This document shows, one piece after another, positions 49,149-58,226 of a stretch of DNA of 64,000 nucleotides. The stretch is from an uncultured Zoogloea sp. (GTDB lineage Bacteria > Pseudomonadota > Gammaproteobacteria > Burkholderiales > Rhodocyclaceae). The DNA is taken from NCBI GenBank assembly GCA_937967645.1, contig CALBTT010000063.1, forward strand, positions 1 through 64,000. Reading direction: 5' to 3'. The position numbers and the translations under genes were made by a program. Under the pieces are notes generated by a model. That model did no database searches, had not been told where the DNA came from, and worked only from the letters and a program-made list of their open reading frames with translations. Numbering within the stretch: position 1 is the stretch's first letter; each line of letters starts with the position of its first letter.

Positions 49149-50471
49149 TCAGGGACGGCCGATGCTCAAATAGGTCAGACCCGCTTCACGGGGCAGCTTG
49201 GGATCGAAGAGGTTGCGGCCATCGAAGATGATCGGGGTCTTCAGCTTGGCCTTGATCGCGGTGAAGTCGGGGCTGCGGAACTCCTTCCACTCGGTCACGA
49301 TCAACAGCGCATCGGCACCATCCAGGGCCTGCATGGGCCGCTCGGCGTAACGCAGGCGCGGCTCATCCCCAAAAATGCGTGCGGTCTCGGTCATGGCCAC
49401 GGGATCGTAGGCGGTGACGGTTGCACCACGCTTGAACAGCTCGGCGATGATGACCCGGCTTGGCGCCTCGCGCATGTCATCGGTGTTGGGCTTGAAGGCC
49501 AGCCCCCAGATGGCGAAGTGGAGACCGGAGAGGTCTTCGCCAAAGCGGGCCACCACCTTGTTCACCAGCACCTGCTTCTGTGCATCGTTGGCTTCCTCGA
49601 CCGCATTGAGCACGCGCAGGGCGTGCCCCTCATCGGCGCCAGTCCGGATCAGGGCCTTCACATCCTTGGGGAAGCAGGAGCCGCCGTAGCCGCAACCGGC
49701 ATACAGGAAGTGGTAGCCGATGCGCGGATCGCTGCCGATCCCCTGACGGACGAGCTCGATGTCGGCGCCCAGGGATTCGGCCAGCAGGGCCAGTTCGTTC
49801 ATGAAACTGATGCGCGTGGCCAGCATGGCATTGGCGGCGTACTTGGTGAGCTCCGCGCTGCGCAGATCCATGATCAGCAGCTTCTCGTGATTGCGCTGGA
49901 AAGGTGCGTACAAGGCCTTCATCAGGAAGATTGCCTGATCATCCTCGGCCCCCACGACAATGCGGTCGGGACGCATGAAGTCATCCACCGCCGCCCCTTC
50001 CTTGAGGAACTCCGGGTTCGACACGATGCTGTACGGAATGGCTGCGCCGCGGGCGTCGAGTTCGGCCTGGACGGCCGCCTTGACCTTGTCCGCAGTACCG
50101 ACGGGGACCGTGCTCTTGTCCACGATGACCTTGTAGTCGGTCATGTGGCGACCGATGGCGCGGGCCGCCGACAAGACGTACTGCAGGTCGGCGGAGCCGT
50201 CTTCGTCGGGCGGCGTACCCACGGCAATGAACTGGATGGTGCCGAACTGCACCGCCTCCTGCACATTGGTCGTGAAATGCAGGCGCCCGGCCGCGACGTT
50301 GCGGGCAACGACCTGGTCCAGCCCGGGTTCGTGAATGGGGATGCCACCCTCCTCGAGAATCCGGATCTTCTCCGGATCCAGGTCGAGGCACAGCACGTCG
50401 TTGCCCATCTCAGCCAGACAGGCTCCGGAAACGAGCCCCACATAGCCCGTGCCAACCACCGTAATCTTCAT
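49149..50471 (-). CDS. ugd: UDP-glucose 6-dehydrogenase
   Basis: The 440-residue enzyme oxidises UDP-glucose to UDP-glucuronate for polysaccharide or lipid A modification. The Rossmann start is VVGTGYVGLVSGACLAEMG, and the catalytic cysteine is in YGGSCFPKDVKAL. The C-terminal FDGRNLFDP is typical. It lies downstream of lapB with an 83-base gap, and is closed by its own terminator. Confidence 0.94.
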   Translation of the reverse strand: MKITVVGTGYVGLVSGACLAEMGNDVLCLDLDPEKIRILEEGGIPIHEPGLDQVVARNVAAGRLHFTTNVQEAVQFGTIQFIAVGTPPDEDGSADLQYVLSAARAIGRHMTDYKVIVDKSTVPVGTADKVKAAVQAELDARGAAIPYSIVSNPEFLKEGAAVDDFMRPDRIVVGAEDDQAIFLMKALYAPFQRNHEKLLIMDLRSAELTKYAANAMLATRISFMNELALLAESLGADIELVRQGIGSDPRIGYHFLYAGCGYGGSCFPKDVKALIRTGADEGHALRVLNAVEEANDAQKQVLVNKVVARFGEDLSGLHFAIWGLAFKPNTDDMREAPSRVIIAELFKRGATVTAYDPVAMTETARIFGDEPRLRYAERPMQALDGADALLIVTEWKEFRSPDFTAIKAKLKTPIIFDGRNLFDPKLPREAGLTYLSIGRP

Positions 50472-50554
50472 ATGAATGTTCCCGCGAGAATTCCAGGTGA
50501 AATTTCAGTCAAACCCAGGCACGCCGTCTCGTTCGAGTGCAGCCCCTCTGCACC

Positions 50555-51730
50555 TCAGGGGGTCAGATCGAATTCCTCGGTACGCCGGGGCGGATAGGTT
50601 TCCCAACCGCCGCAGGCCGGACAGCGCCAATAGAACTGGCGCGCCTTGAAACCACAGGCATCGCAGCGATAGCGCGCGACCCGCCGGGTATGGCCGTGGA
50701 CCAGGCCCTTGACCAGCTCGATATCCATGCGCTGCTCGGCCGGAGCCGTCAGCAGCGCAGCTTCCAGCAGCTTGTCCAGACCAAGCAAGGTCGGGTTGCG
50801 CTGGAGTTCGTCACGCACCAGGTGATAGGCCGCCGACGCCCCCTCCTTCTGCAACTCCCACTGAAACAACGCATCCAGCAGGTCGAGGGACGGGTACTTC
50901 TCCAGATAGCTGCGCAGCAGCTGCATGCCTTGCTCGAGGCTCCCCAGGCGGCGGTAGGCATCCATCAGGCGCTCGGCCACCAGCGCGAGGTAGACAGGAT
51001 TCTGGCTCTCCACCTTCTTCCAGGCCTCCAGCGCCTCCTGGTCATCGCCTTGCGCGGCATGCAGGTCGCCGAGCAACATGCTGGCACGCACGGATTTCCG
51101 GTTCATGTCGAGGGCCCGCCGCAATTCAGCAAGGGCCTCGCCGAAGCGCGAATTGGCCAGGTGGTCGGAGGCCAGTTCGCAGTGGAAGTTGGCCACTTCC
51201 TTTTCCCACAGGGCGCTCTCGTGGCCCGGCAAGGCTTCGGCGATGTCGATCGCCTTGCGCCAGTCCTTTTCCTGCTGATAAATGTCGAGCAGATTCTTGA
51301 GGGCGAACTCATTGAGGCGGGTCCCGCGCAACTGCACGAACACAGCCTCGGCCCGGTCCAGCAGCCCCGCCTTGAGGAAGTCGAGACCGAGCTCGGAGGT
51401 GGCCTGCAGGCGCTGATCGTCCGACAGGTCGTCGCGATCGATCAGATTCTGGTGCATGCGGATCGCCCGGTCGGTTTCGCCACGACGACGGAACAGGCTA
51501 CCCAGGGCAAAGTGCAGCTCGACGGTCTGGTTGTCGATCTTCACCGCTTCGATGAAGGCATCGATGGCCTTGTCGGGCTGCTCGTTGAGCAGAAAGTTGA
51601 GACCGGTCAGGTAGGTTCGCGGCAATGCCCGCGACTCTTTGACCAGATGCTTGATGTCAATCCGTGCCGCCAGCCATCCCAGGACGAAAAACAGGGGAAA
51701 GGCCAGCAGCCACCACAACTCGAATTCCAT
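50555..51730 (-). CDS. lapB: Lipopolysaccharide assembly protein B
   Basis: The 391-residue protein (YciM) has an N-terminal membrane anchor (LLAFPLFFVLGWLAARIDI), nine or so TPR repeats, and a C-terminal rubredoxin-like zinc ribbon with C-x2-C pairs in YRCDACGFKAR and WRCPACGGWETYP. It regulates LPS synthesis by controlling LpxC. The start MEFELWW lies 4 bases after the lapA stop. Confidence 0.92.
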   Translation of the reverse strand: MEFELWWLLAFPLFFVLGWLAARIDIKHLVKESRALPRTYLTGLNFLLNEQPDKAIDAFIEAVKIDNQTVELHFALGSLFRRRGETDRAIRMHQNLIDRDDLSDDQRLQATSELGLDFLKAGLLDRAEAVFVQLRGTRLNEFALKNLLDIYQQEKDWRKAIDIAEALPGHESALWEKEVANFHCELASDHLANSRFGEALAELRRALDMNRKSVRASMLLGDLHAAQGDDQEALEAWKKVESQNPVYLALVAERLMDAYRRLGSLEQGMQLLRSYLEKYPSLDLLDALFQWELQKEGASAAYHLVRDELQRNPTLLGLDKLLEAALLTAPAEQRMDIELVKGLVHGHTRRVARYRCDACGFKARQFYWRCPACGGWETYPPRRTEEFDLTP

Positions 51731-51734
51731 GGAT

Positions 51735-52040
51735 TCAGTAGGTCTCAGGCAGGTCCGGACCATCGGCCACGGGAGGGCGGACGCGGACATCCGGAGCGGC
51801 GGAATGGCCGCTACGGCGGAGATTGTCGATCTCCCGGTGCTGTCGATAAAGGATGGAGAGCGTCGCCGTCACACCGACCAGCACGCCAACCACTACGAAC
51901 AGAAGAATCACGAGCACCAGCGGCATCTGCCACTGCGCCCCGAAGAAGAACCGCAAGCTGACGACGTCGTCATTCTTGACGGCGAAGCCGAAGAGCAGGA
52001 GGAATAAAAACAGCCGGAGAATCCAGATTAGGGCGCGCAT
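51735..52040 (-). CDS. lapA: LPS assembly protein A (LapA/YciS)
   Basis: The 101-residue inner-membrane protein has two predicted spans (ILRLFLFLLLFGFAV and LVLVILLFVVVGVLVGV) with an AVKN-DDVVSLRFF link between, and a basic tail. Its sequence and place before lapB match the LapA family. The ATG at 52040 excludes nine N-terminal residues of unlikely reading. Confidence 0.88.
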   Translation of the reverse strand: MRALIWILRLFLFLLLFGFAVKNDDVVSLRFFFGAQWQMPLVLVILLFVVVGVLVGVTATLSILYRQHREIDNLRRSGHSAAPDVRVRPPVADGPDLPETY

Positions 52041-52065
52041 GGCCCAAATTATCCCCGACGTGGAC

Positions 52066-52095
52066 AAAAAAAAGAAGGCGGCTTTCGCCGCCTTC
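52066..52095 (-). terminator. Rho-independent terminator after ihfB
   Basis: On the minus strand, a perfect 9-bp stem GAAGGCGGC/GCCGCCTTC (52074-52082 with 52087-52095) is followed by eight Ts (52066-52073). It ends the gyrA-to-ihfB operon, so lapAB must have a promoter in the short gap downstream. Confidence 0.9.
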
Positions 52096-52139
52096 CGTTT
52101 CAGGCTCGGGCTTCCGGACCGGAAACCGTCGGATGGGCT

Positions 52140-52424
52140 TCAACCCATCATATCGACGCGCTCCCGCAGTTCCTTGCCGGCCTTAAAATGCGGAACGTAC
52201 TTCTCCGGCACCTGGACTTTTTCCCCCGACTTCGGATTGCGTCCGACCCGGGGAGGCCGGTAATTCAAGGCAAAGCTGCCAAAACCGCGGATCTCGATAC
52301 GATCACCCCGCGACAAGGCATCGGTCATCGCATCGAGAATCATCTTTACCGCGAATTCGGCGTCCTTCGCTACCAGCTGGGGAAAACGCTCCGCCAGCCG
52401 GGCGATGAGCTCCGACTTCGTCAT
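52140..52424 (-). CDS. ihfB: Integration host factor, beta subunit
   Basis: The 94-residue HU-family protein begins MTKSELIARLAERFPQL and has the IHF arm GFGSFALNYRPPRVGRNPKSGE. It forms the IHF heterodimer with IhfA (encoded at 40033). It lies 11 bases after rpsA, as in E. coli, and ends before a terminator. Confidence 0.94.
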   Translation of the reverse strand: MTKSELIARLAERFPQLVAKDAEFAVKMILDAMTDALSRGDRIEIRGFGSFALNYRPPRVGRNPKSGEKVQVPEKYVPHFKAGKELRERVDMMG

Positions 52425-52435
52425 GCCTGAACCGC

Positions 52436-54142
52436 TTACTTCTGCTCGTTGAGCTTGGCCTTCAGCAGCGCACCGAGGTTGGTGGTGCCGCTGGCAGCGG
52501 AAGCGCTGTCGGACGCCAGCTTGCTCATCGCTTCGCTTTGCTCGACCTGATCCTTGGCACGGATGGAGAGGTTGATGCCACGGGTCTTGCGATCCACGTT
52601 GACGATCAGGGCCTCGACTTCCTCACCGACCTTCAGCAGCAGGGACAGATCGTCCACACGGTCACGGGAGAACTCGGACGCACGCAGGTAGCCTTCGACA
52701 TCGCTGTTCAGGGCGATCACGGCGCCACGGGCATCCACGGACTTCACGGTGCCGTTCACGAGGGTGTTCTTGTCGTGGGTGGCGATGAAATTGGTGAAGG
52801 GGTCGCCATCGAGCTGCTTGATGCCGAGGGAGATACGCTCCTTCTCGACGTCGATGTTCAGCACCACGGCCTCGACCTCATCGCCCTTCTTGTACTGGCG
52901 GACAGCTTCTTCGCCGGTCAGAGACCAGGACAGGTCGGACAGGTGCACCAGACCATCGATACCGCCTTCCAGGCCGATGAACACGCCGAAGTCGGTCAGG
53001 GACTTGATCTGACCACGGACCTTGTCGCCCTTCTTGTGGTTGATGGCGAAATCGTCCCACGGGTTGGACATGCACTGCTTCATGCCCAGGGAGATGCGGC
53101 GACGGTCTTCGTCGATCTCGAGGATCATCACTTCGACTTCGTCGCCCAGCTGGACAACCTTGGTCGGGTGGATGTTCTTGTTGGTCCAGTCCATTTCGGA
53201 CACGTGCACCAGGCCCTCGATGCCCTGCTCGACTTCCACGAACGCACCGTAGTCGGTGATGTTGGTGACCTTGCCGAACAGACGGGTACCCTGCGGGTAA
53301 CGGCGGGAGATGCCCACCCACGGATCTTCGCCCAGCTGCTTGAGGCCCAGGGAGACGCGGTTCTTCTCCTGGTCGAACTTGAGCACCTTGGCTTCCAGCT
53401 CGTCGCCCACGGCCAGAACTTCGGACGGGTGACGGACACGGCGCCAGGCCAGGTCGGTGATGTGCAGCAGGCCATCGATGCCGCCCAGGTCGACGAATGC
53501 GCCGTAGTCGGTGATGTTCTTGACGATACCCTTGACGACAGTGCCTTCCTTGAGGGTTTCGAGGAGCTTCTGACGCTCTTCGCCCATGGAGGCTTCCAGC
53601 ACGGCGCGACGGGACACGACCACGTTGTTGCGCTTGCGGTCGAGCTTGATCACGCGGAATTCGAATTCCTTGCCTTCGAACGGGGTGGTGTCCTTCACCG
53701 GACGCATGTCCACCAGGGAACCCGGCAGGAACGCGCGGATGCCGTTCACCATGACCGTCAGGCCACCCTTCACCTTGCCGGTGATCATGCCCTTCACGAG
53801 GATCGCGTCGTTCAGTGCCTTGTCGAGGTCGTTCCAGGCGGCGATGCGCTTGGCCTTGTCGCGGGACAGGCGGGTTTCGCCGTAACCGTCTTCGAGCTGC
53901 TCGATGGCGACCTGCACGTAGTCGCCGATTTCGGCCATCAGTTCGCCACGATCGCTACGGAATTCCTCGATGGGAATGTAGCTCTCGGACTTGAGGCCAG
54001 CGTTGACGACGACGAAGTTCTGGTCGATGCGCACGACTTCGGCGGTGATGACTTCGCCGGCGCGCATTTCCTGACGATTGAGGGATTCCTCGAAGAGGGC
54101 GGCAAAGCTTTCCTCGAAGGAGACAGGGGTGGCAGTGGACAT
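52436..54142 (-). CDS. rpsA: 30S ribosomal protein S1
   Basis: The 568-residue protein has six S1 domains, with repeats such as GAFVDLGGIDGLLHITDLAW and VGTRLFGKV-type strands. It starts MSTATPVSFEESFAALFEES. It binds mRNA on the 30S subunit. The longer frame adds 19 unlikely residues. It follows the aroA::cmk fusion and precedes ihfB, as cmk-rpsA-ihfB do in E. coli. Confidence 0.96.
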   Translation of the reverse strand: MSTATPVSFEESFAALFEESLNRQEMRAGEVITAEVVRIDQNFVVVNAGLKSESYIPIEEFRSDRGELMAEIGDYVQVAIEQLEDGYGETRLSRDKAKRIAAWNDLDKALNDAILVKGMITGKVKGGLTVMVNGIRAFLPGSLVDMRPVKDTTPFEGKEFEFRVIKLDRKRNNVVVSRRAVLEASMGEERQKLLETLKEGTVVKGIVKNITDYGAFVDLGGIDGLLHITDLAWRRVRHPSEVLAVGDELEAKVLKFDQEKNRVSLGLKQLGEDPWVGISRRYPQGTRLFGKVTNITDYGAFVEVEQGIEGLVHVSEMDWTNKNIHPTKVVQLGDEVEVMILEIDEDRRRISLGMKQCMSNPWDDFAINHKKGDKVRGQIKSLTDFGVFIGLEGGIDGLVHLSDLSWSLTGEEAVRQYKKGDEVEAVVLNIDVEKERISLGIKQLDGDPFTNFIATHDKNTLVNGTVKSVDARGAVIALNSDVEGYLRASEFSRDRVDDLSLLLKVGEEVEALIVNVDRKTRGINLSIRAKDQVEQSEAMSKLASDSASAASGTTNLGALLKAKLNEQK

Positions 54143-54162
54143 ATGAAAAAAGAACCTTACAA

Positions 54163-54193
54163 CCGTCGTGAGACGGCTCCTGGTTGAACAACC
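54163..54193 (-). promoter_or_regulatory. rpsA leader hairpins
   Basis: Two small stems, CCGTC/GACGG (54163-54167 with 54172-54176) and GGTTG/CAACC (54182-54186 with 54189-54193), lie before the rpsA start. S1 represses its own translation through leader structures in E. coli; here the link is by position only. Confidence 0.4.
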
Positions 54194-54235
54194 CTCCACT
54201 GCCCGGGCGAGCAGCGGAAGACCTTGATTACGAAC

Positions 54236-56194
54236 TCAGCGGCGAAGACCCGCCGCGCGCTCCACCACGAAATCCACCGCCTGCTGGACGGTCAATTCGG
54301 AGGTATCGAGCAGGGCTGCATCCTCACACTGCTTCAAAGGCGCCACGGTGCGCTGGGAATCCCGCGCATCCCGTTCATGGAGATCTTTGAGCAGATCAAT
54401 CATACTAGCAGGCATTCCTTTACCGATCAACTGCTTATAACGTCGTTCCGCGCGCGCTTCCACGGACGCGGTGAGGAATATCTTGAGCTCCGCGTCCGGG
54501 AATACCACCGACCCCATGTCGCGCCCTTCGGCGACGACTCCCGCCCCGCTGCGGTAGGCCCGCTGCCGCCAGAACAGGGCGTCCCGCACCTGGGGCAGCA
54601 CTGCAACCCGGGATGCACCCACGGAACAGGCCTCGCTGCGGATCTCGTCGGTCACGTCGTCGCCATCGAGCAACACCTTCCCACCCTCGAAACGAGCCGG
54701 CAGACCGGCAGCCAGGGCGGCGACAGCGGCTTCGTCGTCCAGAGCCACACCCGTGCGCATGGCGGACAGGGCCACGATCCGGTAAAGGGCGCCACTGTCG
54801 AGATGGTCAAAACCCAGGGCTTCGGCCACCAACGCCGCCACCGTACCCTTGCCGGACGCCGAAGGACCGTCGATCGCCACCACGGGCACCGGCTGCGCGA
54901 TGCCGGCAAAGGTCTGGAAATACTCGGGGAAGGTCTTGTTGACGCATTTCGGATCATTGATCCGCAGATAGGTACCGCCAAGGGTCGCCAGGGAGAAGCA
55001 CATGGCCACCCGGTGATCGTCGTAGGTATCGATGACCGCCGGTTGCAGGCGGGCCGGCGGGGTCACGCGGATGCTCTCCGGAAACTCCTCGACGGTCGCC
55101 CCGAGCTTGCGCAGCTCGGCGGCCATGGCAGCGATGCGGTCGGTCTCCTTGACGCGCCAGCTGCCGATATTGCGCAGGGTGCTGGGACCATCGGCGAACA
55201 GGGCGGCGACCGACAGGGTCATCGCTGCGTCAGGGATGTGATTGAGATCGAGGTCAAAGGCCTTGAGGCGGCCCGAGGCCGGCGCCCGCGCCTCGATCCA
55301 GTCGTCCCCCCAGGTGACCTCGGCGCCCATCACGGCCAGCGCGTCGGCAAACTTCACGTCACCCTGGATGCTGCGCCGCCCAGCCCCGACCACCCGCACC
55401 GGGCCACCGCCCAAGGCGCCCGCGGCGAGGAAGTAACTGGCCGTGGAGGCATCCCCCTCGACCGCAATGCGGCCCGGCGAGCGATAGCCCTGCCCGGCCG
55501 CCACGGTGAAGCGGTTCCAGCCGTCACGCTGCACCTGGACCCCGAAGCGCTCCATCAGGTTGAGGGTGATTTCCACGTAGGGGCGGCTGATCAGCTCACC
55601 CTCCACCTCGATGACCAGCGGCTTGTCGCGGGCGACCAGCGGCGCGGCCTGGAGCAGCCCGGTGAGGAACTGGCTCGACACATTGCCACGCACGCTGACC
55701 CGCTCGGCCTGCAGGCCGGCCGCCTTGAGGGCGAGCGGAGGATAGCCCTCCTGCCCCAGCCACTCGACCCGGGCGCCAAGCTGCTTGAGCCCATCGACCA
55801 GGTCACCGATGGGACGCTCATGCATGCGCGGCACGCCAGACAGGCGCACCTCTGCGTCATCGGCGGCACCGGAAAGACTGGCCGCGATGGCAGGCACCAG
55901 AGTACGGATGCTGAGCCCCGAGTTACCGACGAAGAGATCAGCCTTGAGCCCGGGGAAGCGGCCGGCGCAGCCCTTGACCCGCAGCGCACCACCCTCCTCC
56001 ACAACCTCGACGCCCAGGGCCACGATGGCGTTGCGCATCACGCGGGTGTCATCGGAATCGAGCAGATCCTCGACGAGCGTCTCACCCTCAGCCAGCGCAG
56101 CCAGCAGCAGCACCCGGTTCGAGATGCTCTTGGAGCCCGGCAGGCGCACCTGGCCCGCAGCCTTCCGCATCGGCGGCAGATCGATGAATTCCAT
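54236..56194 (-). CDS. aroA: Fused EPSP synthase / cytidylate kinase
   Basis: The 652-residue chain joins AroA (about 1-428) and Cmk (about 430-652). AroA has PGSKSISNRVLLLAAL, GVPRMHERPIGDLVDGL and YDDHRVAMCFS; it makes EPSP from shikimate-3-phosphate and PEP in the aromatic pathway. The second part has the kinase P-loop DGPSASGKGTVAALVAE and phosphorylates CMP/dCMP. The E. coli motif G96-T97-A-M-R-P101 is here G93-L94-S-I-R-T98, so both tolerance positions differ. AAGGA precedes the ATG at 56194. cmk lies before rpsA in E. coli too, so fusion of neighbours explains it. Confidence 0.9.
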   Translation of the reverse strand: MEFIDLPPMRKAAGQVRLPGSKSISNRVLLLAALAEGETLVEDLLDSDDTRVMRNAIVALGVEVVEEGGALRVKGCAGRFPGLKADLFVGNSGLSIRTLVPAIAASLSGAADDAEVRLSGVPRMHERPIGDLVDGLKQLGARVEWLGQEGYPPLALKAAGLQAERVSVRGNVSSQFLTGLLQAAPLVARDKPLVIEVEGELISRPYVEITLNLMERFGVQVQRDGWNRFTVAAGQGYRSPGRIAVEGDASTASYFLAAGALGGGPVRVVGAGRRSIQGDVKFADALAVMGAEVTWGDDWIEARAPASGRLKAFDLDLNHIPDAAMTLSVAALFADGPSTLRNIGSWRVKETDRIAAMAAELRKLGATVEEFPESIRVTPPARLQPAVIDTYDDHRVAMCFSLATLGGTYLRINDPKCVNKTFPEYFQTFAGIAQPVPVVAIDGPSASGKGTVAALVAEALGFDHLDSGALYRIVALSAMRTGVALDDEAAVAALAAGLPARFEGGKVLLDGDDVTDEIRSEACSVGASRVAVLPQVRDALFWRQRAYRSGAGVVAEGRDMGSVVFPDAELKIFLTASVEARAERRYKQLIGKGMPASMIDLLKDLHERDARDSQRTVAPLKQCEDAALLDTSELTVQQAVDFVVERAAGLRR

Positions 56195-56208
56195 GGAAAA
56201 TCCTTGTA

Positions 56209-57102
56209 TTACTCGCCCGAGGGCGTCGCAGGGAAAGCCTTGTCGGCCCATTCGTTGCGGGCCCGGCTGGCATCGGCGAAGACCGCCTCCAGCGAAGGGC
56301 CGTTACCGTCCATCAGCAGGGCCCGCAGGTAGGCCAGTTCGGACAAGTAGGCATCCAGCTCAGCCAGCAGTGAATGTCGGTTGGCCAGGCAGATGTCGCG
56401 CCACATCTCGGGGTGACTGCCCGCCACCCGGGTGAAGTCGCGGAAGCCGCTGGCCGCGTAGCTGAACAGCTGCTCGGCGTTGGCCCGGCCAGCCAGGTCA
56501 TGCACCAGGCCGAAGGCCAGGAGGTGCGGCAGGTGACTGACCGCGGCGAACACCCGGTCGTGCTCTTGCGGGCTCATCTCATGCAGCACGGCACCGCAGG
56601 CCGCCCACATGTCCCGCACCCGCGCCACGGCCTCGGGCGCGTTCTCGGGCAGGGGCGTGACGACCACCTTGCGGCCCCGGTAGAGCTCGGCCTGGGCAGC
56701 GGCCGGGCCGCTCTTCTCGGCCCCGGCGATGGGATGGGCCGGCACCACCGTGGCCAGGTGGGCCCCCAAATGGCGATAGATGGCCTCGATCACGTCGCGC
56801 TTGGTGCTGCCGGCATCGGTGACGATGGTGCCCGGCGCCAGATGCGGGGCGATGGCGGCGGCCACCGCGTCCATCTGCCCAACGGGCATGGCCAGCAGCA
56901 CCATGCTGGCACCGTCGAGGGCATCGGCCCAGTCGGTGGCAATCTCGTCGATGACGCCAAGCTGGCGGGCCATGGCCAGCGGCTCGGGCCGCCGGCCGAC
57001 ACCGACGATGCGATTGACCAACCGGGCCCGGCGCAGCGCCAGCGCCACCGAGCCACCGATCAGGCCGACACCGCAGACGACGAGCTTGTCGATCTTGTCC
57101 AC
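56209..57102 (-). CDS. tyrA: Prephenate dehydrogenase
   Basis: The 297-residue NAD(P)-dependent enzyme makes 4-hydroxyphenylpyruvate. The Rossmann motif is CGVGLIGGSVALAL, and the family HPIAGAEKSG and SHLPHLLAFGL segments are present. It lacks a chorismate mutase domain. The aroA::cmk gene follows 14 bases after its stop; hisC lies 12 bases upstream. Confidence 0.93.
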   Translation of the reverse strand: MDKIDKLVVCGVGLIGGSVALALRRARLVNRIVGVGRRPEPLAMARQLGVIDEIATDWADALDGASMVLLAMPVGQMDAVAAAIAPHLAPGTIVTDAGSTKRDVIEAIYRHLGAHLATVVPAHPIAGAEKSGPAAAQAELYRGRKVVVTPLPENAPEAVARVRDMWAACGAVLHEMSPQEHDRVFAAVSHLPHLLAFGLVHDLAGRANAEQLFSYAASGFRDFTRVAGSHPEMWRDICLANRHSLLAELDAYLSELAYLRALLMDGNGPSLEAVFADASRARNEWADKAFPATPSGE

Positions 57103-57114
57103 GCCCCGCTCCGC

Positions 57115-58212
57115 TCAGGCCAGCGCGGCCGGCAGGGCCTCGAGGAAACGCGCGTTCTCGCTCTCCAGGCCGATCGACACGCGCAGCCACTCCGGCATGC
57201 CATAGGCCCCGATCGGGCGCACGATCACGCCCTGGCGCAGCAGGCCCGCATTGACCTTGGCGCCATCACCCACCTTGAAGGTGACGAAGTTGCCCGCGGA
57301 GGGGATCCAGTCCAGCCCCAGGCGGGTGAAACCTTCGGTGAGCTGGGCCATGCCGGCCAGGTTCATCTCGAAGCTGCGCCGCAGGAAGTCGTCGTCGAAC
57401 AAGGCGGCGGCGGCGGCGGCCAGCCCCACGCTGGTCACATTGAAGGGCTGACGGACCCGGTTAAGCAGGTCGATCACCTCCGGGCTGCCCAGACCGTAAC
57501 CCACCCGCAGGCCCGCCAGGCCGTAGGCCTTGGAGAAGGTGCGGCTGATCAGCAGATTGGGGAAACGCTCGAGCCAGGCGATGGCATCGTAGCGCTGGGC
57601 CGGCGCCAGATATTCGGTGTAGGCCTCGTCCAGCACCACCAGCACCTCGGCAGGCACCCGGGCGAGGAAGGCCTCAAGCTCGGGGCCGGGCACGAAGGTG
57701 CCGGTCGGGTTGTTGGGGTTGGCGATGAAGATGACGCGGGTCGCCGGCGTGACGGCGGCGAGCATGGCATCCAGATCGTGGCCGAAGTTCTTTGCCGGCA
57801 CCTCGATGCCGCGTGCACCGGCGGCCTGGGTCGCCAGGGGATACACGGCAAAGGCATGCTGGGCGTAGACGGCATCCCGGTCCGGCCCCAGGAAGGCCCC
57901 GGCCGCCAGTTCGAGGATGTCGTTGGAACCATTGCCCAGGACGATCTGATTCATCTTCACGCCGTAGCGGCGGCACAGGGCGTCCTTCAGTTCGAAGCCG
58001 TTGCCGTCGGGGTAGCGGGCGATGTCGGCCAGCGAGGCTTCGATGGCCGCGCGGGTCCGCTCGCCGATGCCCAGCGGGTTCTCATTGGAGGCCAGCTTGA
58101 CGATGGACGCCTCGGCCAGCCCCATCTCCCGGGCCAGCTCCGAAATGGGCTTGCCCGGCTGGTAGGGGGAAATCGCCCGGATGTGGGCAGGCGCCAGATC
58201 ACACACACGCAT
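57115..58212 (-). CDS. hisC: Histidinol-phosphate aminotransferase (HisC-type)
   Basis: The 365-residue class I/II aminotransferase has NPNNPTGTFV, DEAYTEYL and the PLP lysine in SRTFSKAYGLAGLRVGY. In this operon it sits between pheA and tyrA, and such paralogues often transaminate phenylpyruvate or 4-hydroxyphenylpyruvate; both activities may overlap with histidine synthesis. A second HisC may exist elsewhere in the genome. Confidence 0.88.
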   Translation of the reverse strand: MRVCDLAPAHIRAISPYQPGKPISELAREMGLAEASIVKLASNENPLGIGERTRAAIEASLADIARYPDGNGFELKDALCRRYGVKMNQIVLGNGSNDILELAAGAFLGPDRDAVYAQHAFAVYPLATQAAGARGIEVPAKNFGHDLDAMLAAVTPATRVIFIANPNNPTGTFVPGPELEAFLARVPAEVLVVLDEAYTEYLAPAQRYDAIAWLERFPNLLISRTFSKAYGLAGLRVGYGLGSPEVIDLLNRVRQPFNVTSVGLAAAAAALFDDDFLRRSFEMNLAGMAQLTEGFTRLGLDWIPSAGNFVTFKVGDGAKVNAGLLRQGVIVRPIGAYGMPEWLRVSIGLESENARFLEALPAALA

Positions 58213-58226
58213 GGAAAACTCCGGAA

